From Salipiger bermudensis HTCC2601 (GTDB lineage: Bacteria > Pseudomonadota > Alphaproteobacteria > Rhodobacterales > Rhodobacteraceae), in the NCBI RefSeq assembly GCF_000153725.1, contig NZ_DS022279.1:7501-71500 (forward strand): DNA of 64,000 nt, written 5' to 3'. Position 1 is the first letter of the stretch; the number at the start of each line of letters is the position of its first letter. A program made the translations under genes and the position numbers. Shown one piece after another: positions 1 to 8,706 of the stretch. The notes beneath the pieces are model-generated. The model was not told the origin of the DNA. It saw only the letters and a list, made by a program, of their open reading frames with translations, and searched no databases.

Positions 1-35
1 AGCCTGCGCCCTACGGCAGCGTTCTGGGCGACTTC

Positions 36-983
36 ATGCGTGACCATGTCGCGCTGATGCGAAACCGGGGATACCAGTATGAGACGCAGGCTCACTGGTT
101 GCTGCGGTTTGACCGGTTCCTGCAGGCTCATCCGGAACTGGCGGACGAGCCGCTCGAGACGATGCTGTCCCATTGGGCAGCGGCCAAGTCCACCCGCAAT
201 CACGCGGCGGAATGCCAGAAGCTGGGGCGCATCCTGACCAAGGCGCGGCACCGGCTCGATCCGAACATTCCGCCGAAACGCTTCAACCCGCGACCGGAAC
301 GAGAGGTGGCTCGGGAGCACCGGCAACCGCATATCTTCAGCCCGGCTGACATCCGGCACATGCTCGAAGTTGCCCGTTCCTATCCGTCGCCGCATGCCCC
401 GCTGCGGCCGTGGACCCTCTACACCATGATCCTGCTTGCCTATTGCGCCGGGCTTCGACGTAGTGAGATTGCGCGGCTCGATCTGGGCGACGTCGACCTT
501 CAATCCGGCACGATCACGGTCCGGGAAACGAAGTTCTACAAGACCAGGATCCTGCCTCAGTCGGACAGCGTCATGACCGAACTACGTGCCTATCTCGATG
601 CGAGGCGGCGCGCAGGTGCTCCACAAGACAAGCAATCGGGGTTGTTTTGGCAGGGCCACTTCAAGGGCCACCATACTCCGGAGACGGTCACCACGATGAT
701 CACCAACGTCATGCGCCGCGCCGGATTCAAGCCACCCTCCGGACGGACGGGGCCACGTGTGCATGACCTGCGGCATTCGATGGTCGTGAACCGGATCCTT
801 CAATGGTACCGGATCGGCATCAACCCGCAGGACCGCCTGCACTTCCTCTCGACCTATCTGGGTCACCGGGACATCAACTCGACGCTGGTCTACATCACCG
901 TCACGCAGGATCTTCTGCAGGAAGCCAGCGAGCGGTTCCGCGCCGTCGGCGCCCCCTGTCTCAACGGGGAGGCGCTGTCATGA
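36..983 (+). CDS. Tyrosine recombinase/integrase (first of a tandem pair)
   Basis: Phage-integrase-family site-specific recombinase, which would cut and rejoin DNA through a tyrosine. The C-terminal catalytic domain shows the whole set: Arg in GLRRSEI, Lys in the beta-hairpin KFYKTRI, HDLRH, LGHRD and the nucleophile Tyr in TLVYITV. A SAM-like N-terminal DNA-binding domain precedes it. The stop overlaps the next recombinase start (ATGA at 980-983), so the two are translationally coupled, as in elements that carry two or three recombinases in series (Tn554-like or recombinase-in-trio). The frame stays open upstream to position 3, and the residues there look like a plausible N terminus, so the true start may lie before the window. 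Family is secure; the mobile element it belongs to is inferred. Confidence 0.85.
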   Translation: MRDHVALMRNRGYQYETQAHWLLRFDRFLQAHPELADEPLETMLSHWAAAKSTRNHAAECQKLGRILTKARHRLDPNIPPKRFNPRPEREVAREHRQPHIFSPADIRHMLEVARSYPSPHAPLRPWTLYTMILLAYCAGLRRSEIARLDLGDVDLQSGTITVRETKFYKTRILPQSDSVMTELRAYLDARRRAGAPQDKQSGLFWQGHFKGHHTPETVTTMITNVMRRAGFKPPSGRTGPRVHDLRHSMVVNRILQWYRIGINPQDRLHFLSTYLGHRDINSTLVYITVTQDLLQEASERFRAVGAPCLNGEALS

Positions 984-1983
984 AAGCCACAAATCCCTTC
1001 CCCGAACTGTTGCGGGCCTTCTTCCAGGAATGGCTGGCGGAACAGCGTAGCGCCTCGATCCATACCATCAAGTCCTATCGGGACACCTGGCGGATGTTGC
1101 TCCGGTTCGTCGCGGAGCGAAACGGCGGCGGTGTCGCACGGATCACGCTGGCCGACGTCTCCGCCAGCGAGGTGCGCGCGTTCCTTACCCATGCCGAGCA
1201 TGGTCGCAAGGGCACGATCGGCACGCGCAATTGTCGGCTTGCCGCGATCCGCAGCTTCTTCAGCTTCGTGGCGGACAAGGACCCTGAATATATCGCCCAA
1301 TGCGCCGAGGTCCTCACGATCCCGCTCAAGCGAAACCTACCGCCGCGCCCTGCTACCTTGAGCCAGGGGAGGTCGAGGCCATTCTCGCGCAGCCCGACCG
1401 GTCGACCATTGAAGGGATGCGAGACCATGTGCTGCTGTCGCTGCTCTATAATAGCGGTGCGCGCATCCAGGAGGCGCTCGATCTGTGTCCCGGCGCGATC
1501 CGTTTTGAAGCACCGTATTATGTGCGTCTTTACGGCAAGGGGCGAAAGGAACGCATCTGCCCGCTCTGGCCGGAAACCGTGGCTTTGATGAAGAAGCTGC
1601 TGGAGCGGCAGCCACGCGCGCCGGATGAGCGCATCTTCGTCAATCGCTACGGCGAGCCACTGGGAGCTTCGGGCGTGCGGTTCAAGCTGGCGGCCTACGT
1701 CGCGGCCGCGGCGAAAACGACGCCCTCGCTGCGTTTGAAACATGTGACGCCGCACAGCTTCCGGCACGCGACGGCCGTCCACCTCGTCGCGGCGGGCGTC
1801 GACATCACCGTCATCCGCAGCTGGCTGGGGCATGTCAGCCTCGACACGACCAACCACTACGCTCAGGCCAATCTCGAAACCAAGCGAAAGGCGCTCGAAC
1901 AGGTCGGCGTTCCGGCAGAAGGAAATCGACCCGCGCGATGGAAACGTGACGCGGACCTGCTCGCCTGGCTCGATACCCTCTGA
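980..1983 (+). pseudogene. Tyrosine recombinase, frameshifted
   Basis: Second tandem recombinase. The frame starting at 980 encodes a good N-terminal SAM-like domain up to about position 1335 (ending near IPLKR). The homology then continues in the frame covering about 1345-1983, beginning around YLEPGEVEAIL. That part carries all catalytic residues: GARIQEAL, KGRKERI, HSFRH, GHVSLDTTNHY. The change is consistent with loss of one base (or gain of two) near 1330-1345. As written the DNA-binding and catalytic halves are not in one frame, so the protein is probably inactive unless ribosomes slip or this is a sequencing error. Its start overlaps the stop of the upstream recombinase by 4 bases. Confidence 0.8.
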
Positions 1984-2576
1984 CCCCAACCGAAGGAGAA
2001 ATAATGTGAAGGACGCAGCCCCGATATCCCCGAAAAATAGCGATGGTGCCGCGTTCCTTCGCATTATCGCGTCCTCGCGATTAGCGATCTTATGCGCAGC
2101 TGCGCATAATGTCCGGAAGCCGTACAAACAGTGAAGCTGACACTCTATCATCGAGCCGAAACCCTAAGAGCGCGATATACAGACGTTTGATCCATCGAAT
2201 GAACCAAGGTCGCCCACATATCTCTTCAGATATTAGCGATGTCAAACAGCGTGAGAGACAAAACCAGACCAGTGCGCCCTAACTTCCGGCGCGCCGCCCG
2301 TCATACCTCTCGAAGTTCTCGTTCCCGGCGTCACATGAGCGCCGCCGAGGTGGGCTATTTAGATCCGGGTCGTCGGAGGCGCAAGAGGTTTTTTGCGAGT
2401 TTGCCGATTTTTTTCATCTTGGCCCGCCGTGAGGTCCTGCCGACGGGCCAGCCCGCTGCTGGCGTGGCGGGCATCGGCCGCGGGAGGCGCGTCTGATGGG
2501 CGTCAAGGTTCCGGGTCCTGATCTTGGGCAAGACCGTTTGCAGAGCCGTGCCGGGCTGGATGCCCGGTCACGTGTC
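1984..2576. other. Intergenic region after the recombinases
   Basis: No convincing gene. It holds the 20-bp palindrome listed separately and AT-richer stretches than its surroundings. A short frame at 2239-2496 is Arg-rich and resembles nothing I recognise. It may be the remaining end of a mobile element. Confidence 0.5.
2090..2109. repeat. Perfect 20-bp palindrome, candidate recombinase site
   Basis: TTATGCGCAGCTGCGCATAA is a perfect inverted repeat without a loop, 107 bp after the frameshifted recombinase. It lacks the loop and T-run expected of a terminator. Position suggests a binding or crossover site for the tandem recombinases or an element end; this is inference. Confidence 0.55.
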
Positions 2577-3590
2577 TCACCTGTTCGCCCTGTAGAGATC
2601 GCCCGAAACCCGTCCGCGAAACGCGGGAAGAAGACCGGCCGGCTCGAACCGTCTGCGCAGGAAGGCCCACAGCAGCGCCATGACGCCGACGGACACATAC
2701 CCATCCGCTGCGTAGTGATAGCCGCTCCAGATCGACAGAAGAAGGATCGCACCGCAGAGGAGCGCCGCAGGGACCGCGAGCAGGGCCGAACGCTCGCCAC
2801 AATAGAGCGCCACGACCGTCGCGACCGAGACATGCACCGAGGCAAACGCGGAGATCCCGGTCCCAAAGCTCTCGCGGCCTGCCGAGGACATCTGCCAGAG
2901 ATACTCCTGCAGCGCGCCCAGCGTCGTGCTTTCCACGCCGGCAAATCGATGTGTCAACGTCATCAGCCCGAAGCGGCTGCTGTCATAGAAACGATCGAAG
3001 AAGACCGGCCCGACCGACATGCCACCCAGGGCGAGCACATTGCCGATGACGACCCAGCTCGCGCAGTAGAGCAGGAAATAGCGCTTTATCCGCGCCTCGT
3101 CGTCGTCGCAGGCGACGAGGATCACCGGAAACAGGAAGGCGGCGATCAGCCAGGGTCCGTGGTAAAGTGGCGCAAGGCCCAGCATGGTTTCCGGACCTAC
3201 GACCCTGTTGATCACGGCCCAGGGGTCTGAATTGGCGTGCAGCCAGGCATCGAACGCCGCCAGGTACGGATCGGCGTAGTAAGGGACGATCGCGGGCATG
3301 GTGGTCTTGAACAACGTGAATCCCAGATGCAGGGCGAGGATGGCCGCGACCACCAGCGCGACATTTCCGATCGCGCGGCGAACATCCTTGCCCCGCCGCA
3401 ACTCCGCCCAGACGGCCCAGACCGGCACCAGCACCACGCTGACCGCGACATACCACAGCGTGGCAACCGGCCCCGATGTCGTTGTGCTCAACATGTCAGC
3501 CAGGACCTCGTCGCGAAACACCACCGCGATGACGAAGGAGAACAGCGCATAGCCGAGCCCGAAAGCAAAAAACGCCAGTGAAGCAACCAT
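2577..3590 (-). CDS. PAP2-superfamily membrane phosphatase / inositolphosphotransferase-like protein
   Basis: Integral inner-membrane protein of 337 residues with several hydrophobic segments. The C-terminal third carries the PAP2 signature in the order seen in Aur1-like members: GTGISAFASVHVSVAT (the SxHV motif) followed by SGYHYAADGY, which supply the catalytic His and Asp. Members dephosphorylate lipid phosphates or move a phospho-head-group between lipids. The missing classical KxxxxxxRP motif is normal for the Aur1-like branch. It stands alone on the minus strand between the recombinase remnant and the large catabolic operon, so context does not reveal a substrate. Family is fairly secure; the reaction is not. 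Confidence 0.75.
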   Translation of the reverse strand: MVASLAFFAFGLGYALFSFVIAVVFRDEVLADMLSTTTSGPVATLWYVAVSVVLVPVWAVWAELRRGKDVRRAIGNVALVVAAILALHLGFTLFKTTMPAIVPYYADPYLAAFDAWLHANSDPWAVINRVVGPETMLGLAPLYHGPWLIAAFLFPVILVACDDDEARIKRYFLLYCASWVVIGNVLALGGMSVGPVFFDRFYDSSRFGLMTLTHRFAGVESTTLGALQEYLWQMSSAGRESFGTGISAFASVHVSVATVVALYCGERSALLAVPAALLCGAILLLSIWSGYHYAADGYVSVGVMALLWAFLRRRFEPAGLLPAFRGRVSGDLYRANR

Positions 3591-4256
3591 GTTTTCGATC
3601 CTTGGGCGAAGCCCGGAAAAGGGTCAGCAGGCAACCGGGTGACCTCTGAACGTCGTAAGGCGCTTGGGCGGCAGCCCTGCGGGCGGACACGGACGGCACG
3701 GCCACGGGCGCTGCACCGGCTCAGGCCTTGAGGCAAACGTCACGCTTGCCCTTTCGGTTGCCCTCCCCGCGACAAGGACAAGGTCGCGACGAGGTCGCTG
3801 GCCGAGGAGAGCACGCTGGCCCGCGCGTAGAATCATAACGTCACCCTGCCCCGATCCGGAAACACTTTTGGCCAAGCCGACCCTTCGCCAGTCGCAGAAC
3901 GCCCCCCGATGCCATTCGAGATAGAGCTGCGTGTCACCGGGTCACGGGACGCCCCCGTGGTCGGCGACACCGCGCCGACAGGTCCGAGGGCCGCGGTGAG
4001 GCAGACCCTGCCCGCGCGCGCGTGAGTTTCCCGGCCCGGATTACCCCTTCTCCCGGCGCCACTGTTTTCCACGCACTGTCGGAAAGGGGCGACCGGCGTG
4101 CGGGCGGCCGCCGCGCCCGTCAGCTCACGCAGCCCCCCTGCGCGCGCCATCATCGCGGGCGGTTCCGATCTAGAAACAAATGGTTAGGTGATGGTGCGAG
4201 CCTGCCATGGGCGCGGCACGGACGATCTGCCAGTGCTGACAGTGCCCAGCGTCACG
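3591..4256. other. Intergenic region, nothing recognised
   Basis: About 665 bp of GC-rich sequence between the PAP2 gene and the end of the GMC operon. Short frames on both strands (for example 3833-4153 minus) have no recognisable domain, signal peptide or ribosome-binding site. I see no RNA gene or clear hairpin. It could hold the promoter of the PAP2 gene. Confidence 0.4.
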
Positions 4257-5858
4257 TCACTGTCCTGACCCGAGGATGAAATCCGCACCGCGCTCCGCCA
4301 GCATGAAGACCGCGGCCTGGGAATTGCCCGAGACCTGTGTCGGCATCACCGAGGCGTCGATCACGCGCAGCCCTTCGACGCCGCGCAGACGCAACTGCGG
4401 ATCGACCACCGCCCCGGCATCGCGTCCCATCCGGCAGGTGCCCGCAGCGTGGTAGATCGTCTGGCCGTTCTGCCGTGCAAAGGCCAGCCAGTCCTCGCGC
4501 GAGGTGCAGCCCGGGCCCGGCGACATCTCGTGATCGCGCCAGTCTCCCATCGGCGCAGCCTCGATGATCCGGCGCCCCTCGATCATGCCGTCGATCATCA
4601 CCCGCCGATCCTCGTCGGTGGCAAGGAAGTTCGGCCGGATCTCGGGCTGGTCCTCGATGCTGGGAGAGCCGGCATGGATCGAGCCCCGGCTTTCCGGGCG
4701 CAGCTGCGTCACCCCGAGCGTCATTCCCGGCGCGCGCTCGAGCTTGCGCTCGGCGGCATTGGCGTAGCTGGCGTGCATGAAGAAGAACTGCACATCCGGC
4801 CCTGCCAGCCCCTCGCGGGTGCGGATGAACCCGTGCGCAAGGCCGGTCCCGTAAGTCAGGATGCCGCGCCGGAACAGCAGGTAGCGCAGAACTTCGCGGA
4901 CAAGCTTCGGGCCGCGACTGAGCTGGTTGAGGGTTTCGGGGTGGCGCACCCGCCAGTTCATCCTCGTGCAGAAATGGTCCGAGTAATTCTCGCCGACCTG
5001 TGGCGCCGCCACCCGTGTCTCGATCCCCAGCCGCGAGAGCCGCTCAGGGTCGCCGATGCCCGAAAGCTCGAGCAGATGCGGGCTCTGTACCGCGCCGGCG
5101 CTAAGGATCACTTCGCGACGCGCCTTGAGGGCGCTCTCGCCACCGGCGCCCTGCACCCGGACACCGTTGGCACGGCCATCCTCGATCTCGATCTTCGTCA
5201 CCCGCTGCCCGGTGCGGATTTCGAGGTTCGGGCGGTTGCGCGCCGGGGCGAGATAGGCGGCATAGGCGCTGACCCTCCGGCCGTCCCTCTGGTTCACCTG
5301 ATACCAGCCCACCCCGTCCTGCCGGCGGCCGTTGTAATCCGGGTTGCGGACATGCCCCGCAGTCTCTGCGGCGGCAAGAAACGCTTCACCGATGGCCGGC
5401 CGCTCCTGCACCTCGCAGAGGTCGAGCGGCCCGTCGCGTCCACGGGCGCCGTCTGGATCGGGACCGGCATAGCGCTCGAGACGCCGAAACACCGGCTCGA
5501 CCGCATCCCAGCCCCAGCCGGTGCAGCCGGACTGCGCCCAGCCGTCGTAATCCTGCGGCTGGCCGCGGACGTAGATCATGCCATTGATCAGGGTGGAGCC
5601 GCCAAGCCCCTTGCCGCGCGGTATGGCGATCTCGCGATTCCCGGTGGCGGGTTCCGGGGTCGACTGGAACCGCCAGTTGAACCTGGGGTTGGTGAGCAGC
5701 TTGTAGAAGCCTGCCGGGATCGGGATCCACGGGCTGAGCGGGCGCGGCCCGGCCTCGATCAGCAGCACGCGGTTGCGCGGATCCTCCGACAGCCGGTTCG
5801 CCAGCACGCAGCCGGCGGTGCCGCCGCCGATGATGATGAAGTCGAACGCCTCGCTCAT
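4257..5858 (-). CDS. GMC-family FAD-dependent oxidoreductase (choline dehydrogenase-like)
   Basis: 533-residue flavoprotein that would oxidise an alcohol to an aldehyde or ketone. The N terminus has the Rossmann FAD motif IIIGGGTAGCVLANRL; RGKGLGGSTLINGMIYVRG matches the first GMC signature and GAVQSPHLLELSGIG the second. The C-terminal catalytic region includes YHAAGTCRMG with the conserved His. I chose the ATG at 5858 because it overlaps the stop of the upstream gene (ATGA, 5855-5858); the open frame extends further but reads antisense-like residues there. It is the last gene of the long minus-strand operon. Alcohol or polyol oxidation is inferred; choline itself is not implied by the neighbours. 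Confidence 0.9.
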   Translation of the reverse strand: MSEAFDFIIIGGGTAGCVLANRLSEDPRNRVLLIEAGPRPLSPWIPIPAGFYKLLTNPRFNWRFQSTPEPATGNREIAIPRGKGLGGSTLINGMIYVRGQPQDYDGWAQSGCTGWGWDAVEPVFRRLERYAGPDPDGARGRDGPLDLCEVQERPAIGEAFLAAAETAGHVRNPDYNGRRQDGVGWYQVNQRDGRRVSAYAAYLAPARNRPNLEIRTGQRVTKIEIEDGRANGVRVQGAGGESALKARREVILSAGAVQSPHLLELSGIGDPERLSRLGIETRVAAPQVGENYSDHFCTRMNWRVRHPETLNQLSRGPKLVREVLRYLLFRRGILTYGTGLAHGFIRTREGLAGPDVQFFFMHASYANAAERKLERAPGMTLGVTQLRPESRGSIHAGSPSIEDQPEIRPNFLATDEDRRVMIDGMIEGRRIIEAAPMGDWRDHEMSPGPGCTSREDWLAFARQNGQTIYHAAGTCRMGRDAGAVVDPQLRLRGVEGLRVIDASVMPTQVSGNSQAAVFMLAERGADFILGSGQ

Positions 5859-6700
5859 TGGGCCGACCCGGCCGCGGCGGTGCCGGTCAGCGCCTCGCCC
5901 GGAATCGCACCCATGTGCCGGGCCATCAGCTCGATCTGGCAGTGCAGCATCGGCAGGCCGGGATGGCAGCGCGCCCCGCGCGCGGCGGCCTCGGCCAAGA
6001 GAGGTGTCACCTCGGGCTCCATGATCGCCTCGGCGACGATCTGGCCCGCGTGCAGCCCCTCGGGCGAGAGCGGCAGCGGATCGCCCGCGCGCAGCCCGAG
6101 CGAGGTGGCGTTGGCGACGATGTCGTAGCTGGCAAGATCGGCGACCACGCTGCACCCCTCGGCGCGGCAGGCCGGGTAGGCCTCCGAGACCCGCTCCGCG
6201 AGGTCCTCGGCCTTCGAGGCCGTGCGATTGAGGATCGTCAGCTCCGCGACGCCCGCCTCTGCCAGTGCAAAGGCGATGGCCGAGGCCGCGCCCCCTGCCC
6301 CGGCGAGCAGGACCCGAGTGCCGCCCGGATCGATCCCGGCCTGACGCACCCCCTCGACAAACCCGATCCCGTCGAGCATCGCGCCGATCAGGCGCCCGTC
6401 ATCCTCCCGGCGCACGCAGTTCACCGCGCCGATGCGGGCGGCGTCGCCCTCGATGGCGTCGCACAGCCCCAGCATCGCGGCCTTGTGCGGCATCGTCGCA
6501 ATGAAGCCGCCGAAGTTGCGCATCGCTCTCAGCCCGTCGAGCGCCTGCGGCAGCTGATCGGGCGTCACATGCATCGGCACAAGCACGCCGTCGACACCGT
6601 GGCGGGCAAAGACCTCGGCCATGACCTGCGGGGTTTTCACATGGGCGATCGGGTCGGCGAGGATGCCGAAAACGCGGGTATGTCCGGTGATCTGGGTCAT
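5855..6700 (-). CDS. Shikimate dehydrogenase family protein
   Basis: 281 residues, the usual AroE length. NADP would bind at LLAGAGGAASAIA, followed by LNRTASKA, the NRT pattern of NADP-preferring members. The catalytic Lys is in IATMPHK and the Asp in LDGIGF; the flanking residues differ from the biosynthetic consensus (NVTxPxK, NTDxxG), suggesting a paralogue working on quinate, a shikimate relative or another hydroxy acid. It overlaps the GMC gene by 4 bases and the deleted aldehyde dehydrogenase by 4 bases, so it belongs to the operon. A catabolic role fits better than amino acid biosynthesis. Confidence 0.85.
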   Translation of the reverse strand: MTQITGHTRVFGILADPIAHVKTPQVMAEVFARHGVDGVLVPMHVTPDQLPQALDGLRAMRNFGGFIATMPHKAAMLGLCDAIEGDAARIGAVNCVRREDDGRLIGAMLDGIGFVEGVRQAGIDPGGTRVLLAGAGGAASAIAFALAEAGVAELTILNRTASKAEDLAERVSEAYPACRAEGCSVVADLASYDIVANATSLGLRAGDPLPLSPEGLHAGQIVAEAIMEPEVTPLLAEAAARGARCHPGLPMLHCQIELMARHMGAIPGEALTGTAAAGSAQ

Positions 6701-7191
6701 GGCAGCATGTAGGATGTCTTGACGGTGGTATAGAACTCGCGGGCATAGGCGCCCTGCTCGCGCGCGCCGTAGCTCGAGCCTTTGCGCCCTCCGAACGGCA
6801 CGTGGTAATCGACCCCGGCTGTCGGCCGGTTGACCATTACCATGCCTGCCTCGGCGTTGGCGCGGAAATGCGACGCGTGCTTCAGCGAAGTGGTGCAGAT
6901 GCCCGCAGACAGGCCGAACTCGGTGTCGTTGGCGGCGCTCAAAGCCTCCTCGTCGTCGCGCACGCGGATGACGCAGGCCACGGGGCCGAAGATCTCTTCG
7001 CGCGCGATTGTCATGTCGTTTCCGGCCTCGGCGAACAGCGCCGGCTCGAGGTAGAACCCCGGCTGCGCCAGTTCGAGCCGCCGTCCGCAGGCAAAGGCCC
7101 CGACGATGTCACCGGTGTCGGACGGGTTGATGTTCTCGCGGCTCTCGGACGCGCCGGCCGGCGCGCCGCAGATAACGTTCATGAAGGTCAT
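6697..7191 (-). pseudogene. Aldehyde dehydrogenase with large internal deletion
   Basis: 164 residues in one open frame. The first 35 or so match the N terminus of ketoglutaric-semialdehyde-type aldehyde dehydrogenases (ENINPSDTGDIVG). From LELAQPGFYLEPALF onward the sequence is the C-terminal part, with the conserved EEIFGPV and PFGGRKGSSYG. About 300 residues between them are absent, including the NAD-binding domain and the catalytic Cys and Glu, so it cannot be an active dehydrogenase. The junction, near FACGRR, keeps the reading frame. It retains operon position, 10 bp after the SDR gene and overlapping the shikimate dehydrogenase homologue. Confidence 0.85.
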
Positions 7192-7201
7192 GCCGGTCCT
7201 T

Positions 7202-8005
7202 TCAGGTCATGGAAAGGCCACCGGCGACGTCGATCGTCTGGCCGGTGACAAAGCTCGATTCCGAGGAAGTCAGCCAGAGCGCCGTGTCGGCCACCTCAGC
7301 GGGCTCGCCAAGTCGGCCGAGCGGCGTGCGGCGCACCTCGGCCTCGTTCAGTTCGGCCGCCACCCCCGCCACCATCGGCGTCGCGATCCGCCCCGGTGCC
7401 AGCGCGTTCACGCGGATGCCGTGCGGGCCAAGCTCGCCCGCGAGGTGCTTGGTGAAGCCGATGATCGCCGATTTCGTCGCGGCGTAGTGGCAGGCGACGA
7501 TGGGAAAGTAGGTCTTGCCCGCCACCGAGGAGGTGTTGACGATCCACCCCCGCCCGGCCTCGACCATGGCGGGCGTCAGCGCCCGGATGCAGTTGAACGA
7601 GCCGGTCAGGTTCACGTCCACCACGCGGGCCCATTCGTCGGGGTCCATCTCCCAGACCTTGTGGGCCACGCCCGCGTGCTTGGGCGAGATCCCGGCATTG
7701 TTGATCAGCGTGTCGAAGGCGCCGCCCATCTCTGCCTCGGCCTGCGCGATGGCCCGCGTTAGGCTGACGTAATCGCTCACGTCGCCGGTCATCGCGACGC
7801 TGGCCCCGGGCAGGCCGGAAACGGCCGCCGCGACCTCGCCCGCGTCGATGTCGAGCACGCCCACGGTGGCGCCGCGCCGGGCGAAGGCCTCGGCCATGGC
7901 GAGCCCGATGCCCTTGGCCGCCCCGGTGACCAGCACCCGCCGCCCGGCATGGCTGTCCCGCGTCTCGTGTTGCGCGAGGGTCGTCTCTCGTACAGTCATC
8001 GTCAT
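7202..8005 (-). CDS. SDR-family NAD(P)-dependent oxidoreductase
   Basis: Classical short-chain dehydrogenase of 267 residues, oxidising or reducing an alcohol/ketone pair in the cytoplasm. TGAAKGIG forms the cofactor-binding turn, NNAG is present, the catalytic triad is Ser in NTSSVAG and Tyr/Lys in HYAATK, and the C terminus has the tetramer-forming VAGG. The start ATG overlaps the stop of livF (ATGA), and the deleted aldehyde dehydrogenase follows after 10 bp. In this operon it probably acts on the imported compound or a later intermediate. Confidence 0.92.
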   Translation of the reverse strand: MTMTVRETTLAQHETRDSHAGRRVLVTGAAKGIGLAMAEAFARRGATVGVLDIDAGEVAAAVSGLPGASVAMTGDVSDYVSLTRAIAQAEAEMGGAFDTLINNAGISPKHAGVAHKVWEMDPDEWARVVDVNLTGSFNCIRALTPAMVEAGRGWIVNTSSVAGKTYFPIVACHYAATKSAIIGFTKHLAGELGPHGIRVNALAPGRIATPMVAGVAAELNEAEVRRTPLGRLGEPAEVADTALWLTSSESSFVTGQTIDVAGGLSMT

Positions 8006-8706
8006 ATTCCCAGATAGGCTTGCCGGACGTGGTCGTTCTGCAGCAGCGCATCGGCGTCGTCGCTCAGCACCATGCGCCCGTTCTCGAGCACATAGCCCCG
8101 GTCCGCGGCCTTGAGCGTGTGGAACACGTTCTGCTCGACGATCAGCACCGTGGTGCCGGTCGCCGCCACCTGCGCGATGACCTCGAAGACCTGAGACACG
8201 ATGATCGGCGCCAGCCCCAGCGAGGGCTCGTCGAACATCAGGATCTTGGGACGCGCCATCATGCCCCGCGCGATCGCCACCATCTGCTGCTCGCCGCCCG
8301 ACAGCGAAGAGGCGTGCTGGTCGAGCCGCTCACGCAGACGCGGGAACAGCTCGAGCACCTCGTGCAGCGTGTCGTCCTGGTAGTCGCGCGCGTGGCGGCA
8401 ATAGGCCCCCATCAACAGGTTGTCGCGCACCGTCATGTCCGGGAAGAGCTGCCGGCCCTCGGGGATCAGGGTGATGCCCCGATCCACCGTGTCATGCGCC
8501 TCGAGCTTGGTGATGTCCTTGCCCTCGAAGGTAATCGCGCCGGTGCGCGGCTTCACCAGCCCCGAGATGGTGCGCAGAAGCGTGGTCTTGCCGGCACCGT
8601 TGGCGCCCACGATGGTGACCACCTCGCCCGGCTCCACGTGCAGCGAGATATCCTGCAGGATCACCGTCGAGCCGTAGCCCGCATCGACGTTCTTGACCTC
8701 AAGCAT
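8002..8706 (-). CDS. livF: Branched-chain amino acid-type ABC transporter ATPase (LivF-like)
   Basis: One of the two ATPases that drive a HAAT/Liv-family importer. 234 residues: Walker A GANGAGKTT at about 34-42, signature LSGGEQQ, Walker B ILMFDEP, and the LivF-typical start MLEVKNVDAGYG. It overlaps the preceding livM-livG fusion by 8 bases. The transported molecule need not be an amino acid; this family also imports urea, amides, aromatic acids and other small carboxylates. With dehydrogenases and a ThDP enzyme in the same operon, an organic acid or polyol-derived substrate is likely. Confidence 0.95.
   Translation of the reverse strand: MLEVKNVDAGYGSTVILQDISLHVEPGEVVTIVGANGAGKTTLLRTISGLVKPRTGAITFEGKDITKLEAHDTVDRGITLIPEGRQLFPDMTVRDNLLMGAYCRHARDYQDDTLHEVLELFPRLRERLDQHASSLSGGEQQMVAIARGMMARPKILMFDEPSLGLAPIIVSQVFEVIAQVAATGTTVLIVEQNVFHTLKAADRGYVLENGRMVLSDDADALLQNDHVRQAYLGI

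Noticed and set aside
3833-4153. Minus-strand frame of 106 codons in the gap after the PAP2 gene
   Set aside because: No ribosome-binding site, domain or hydrophobic pattern; composition looks random.
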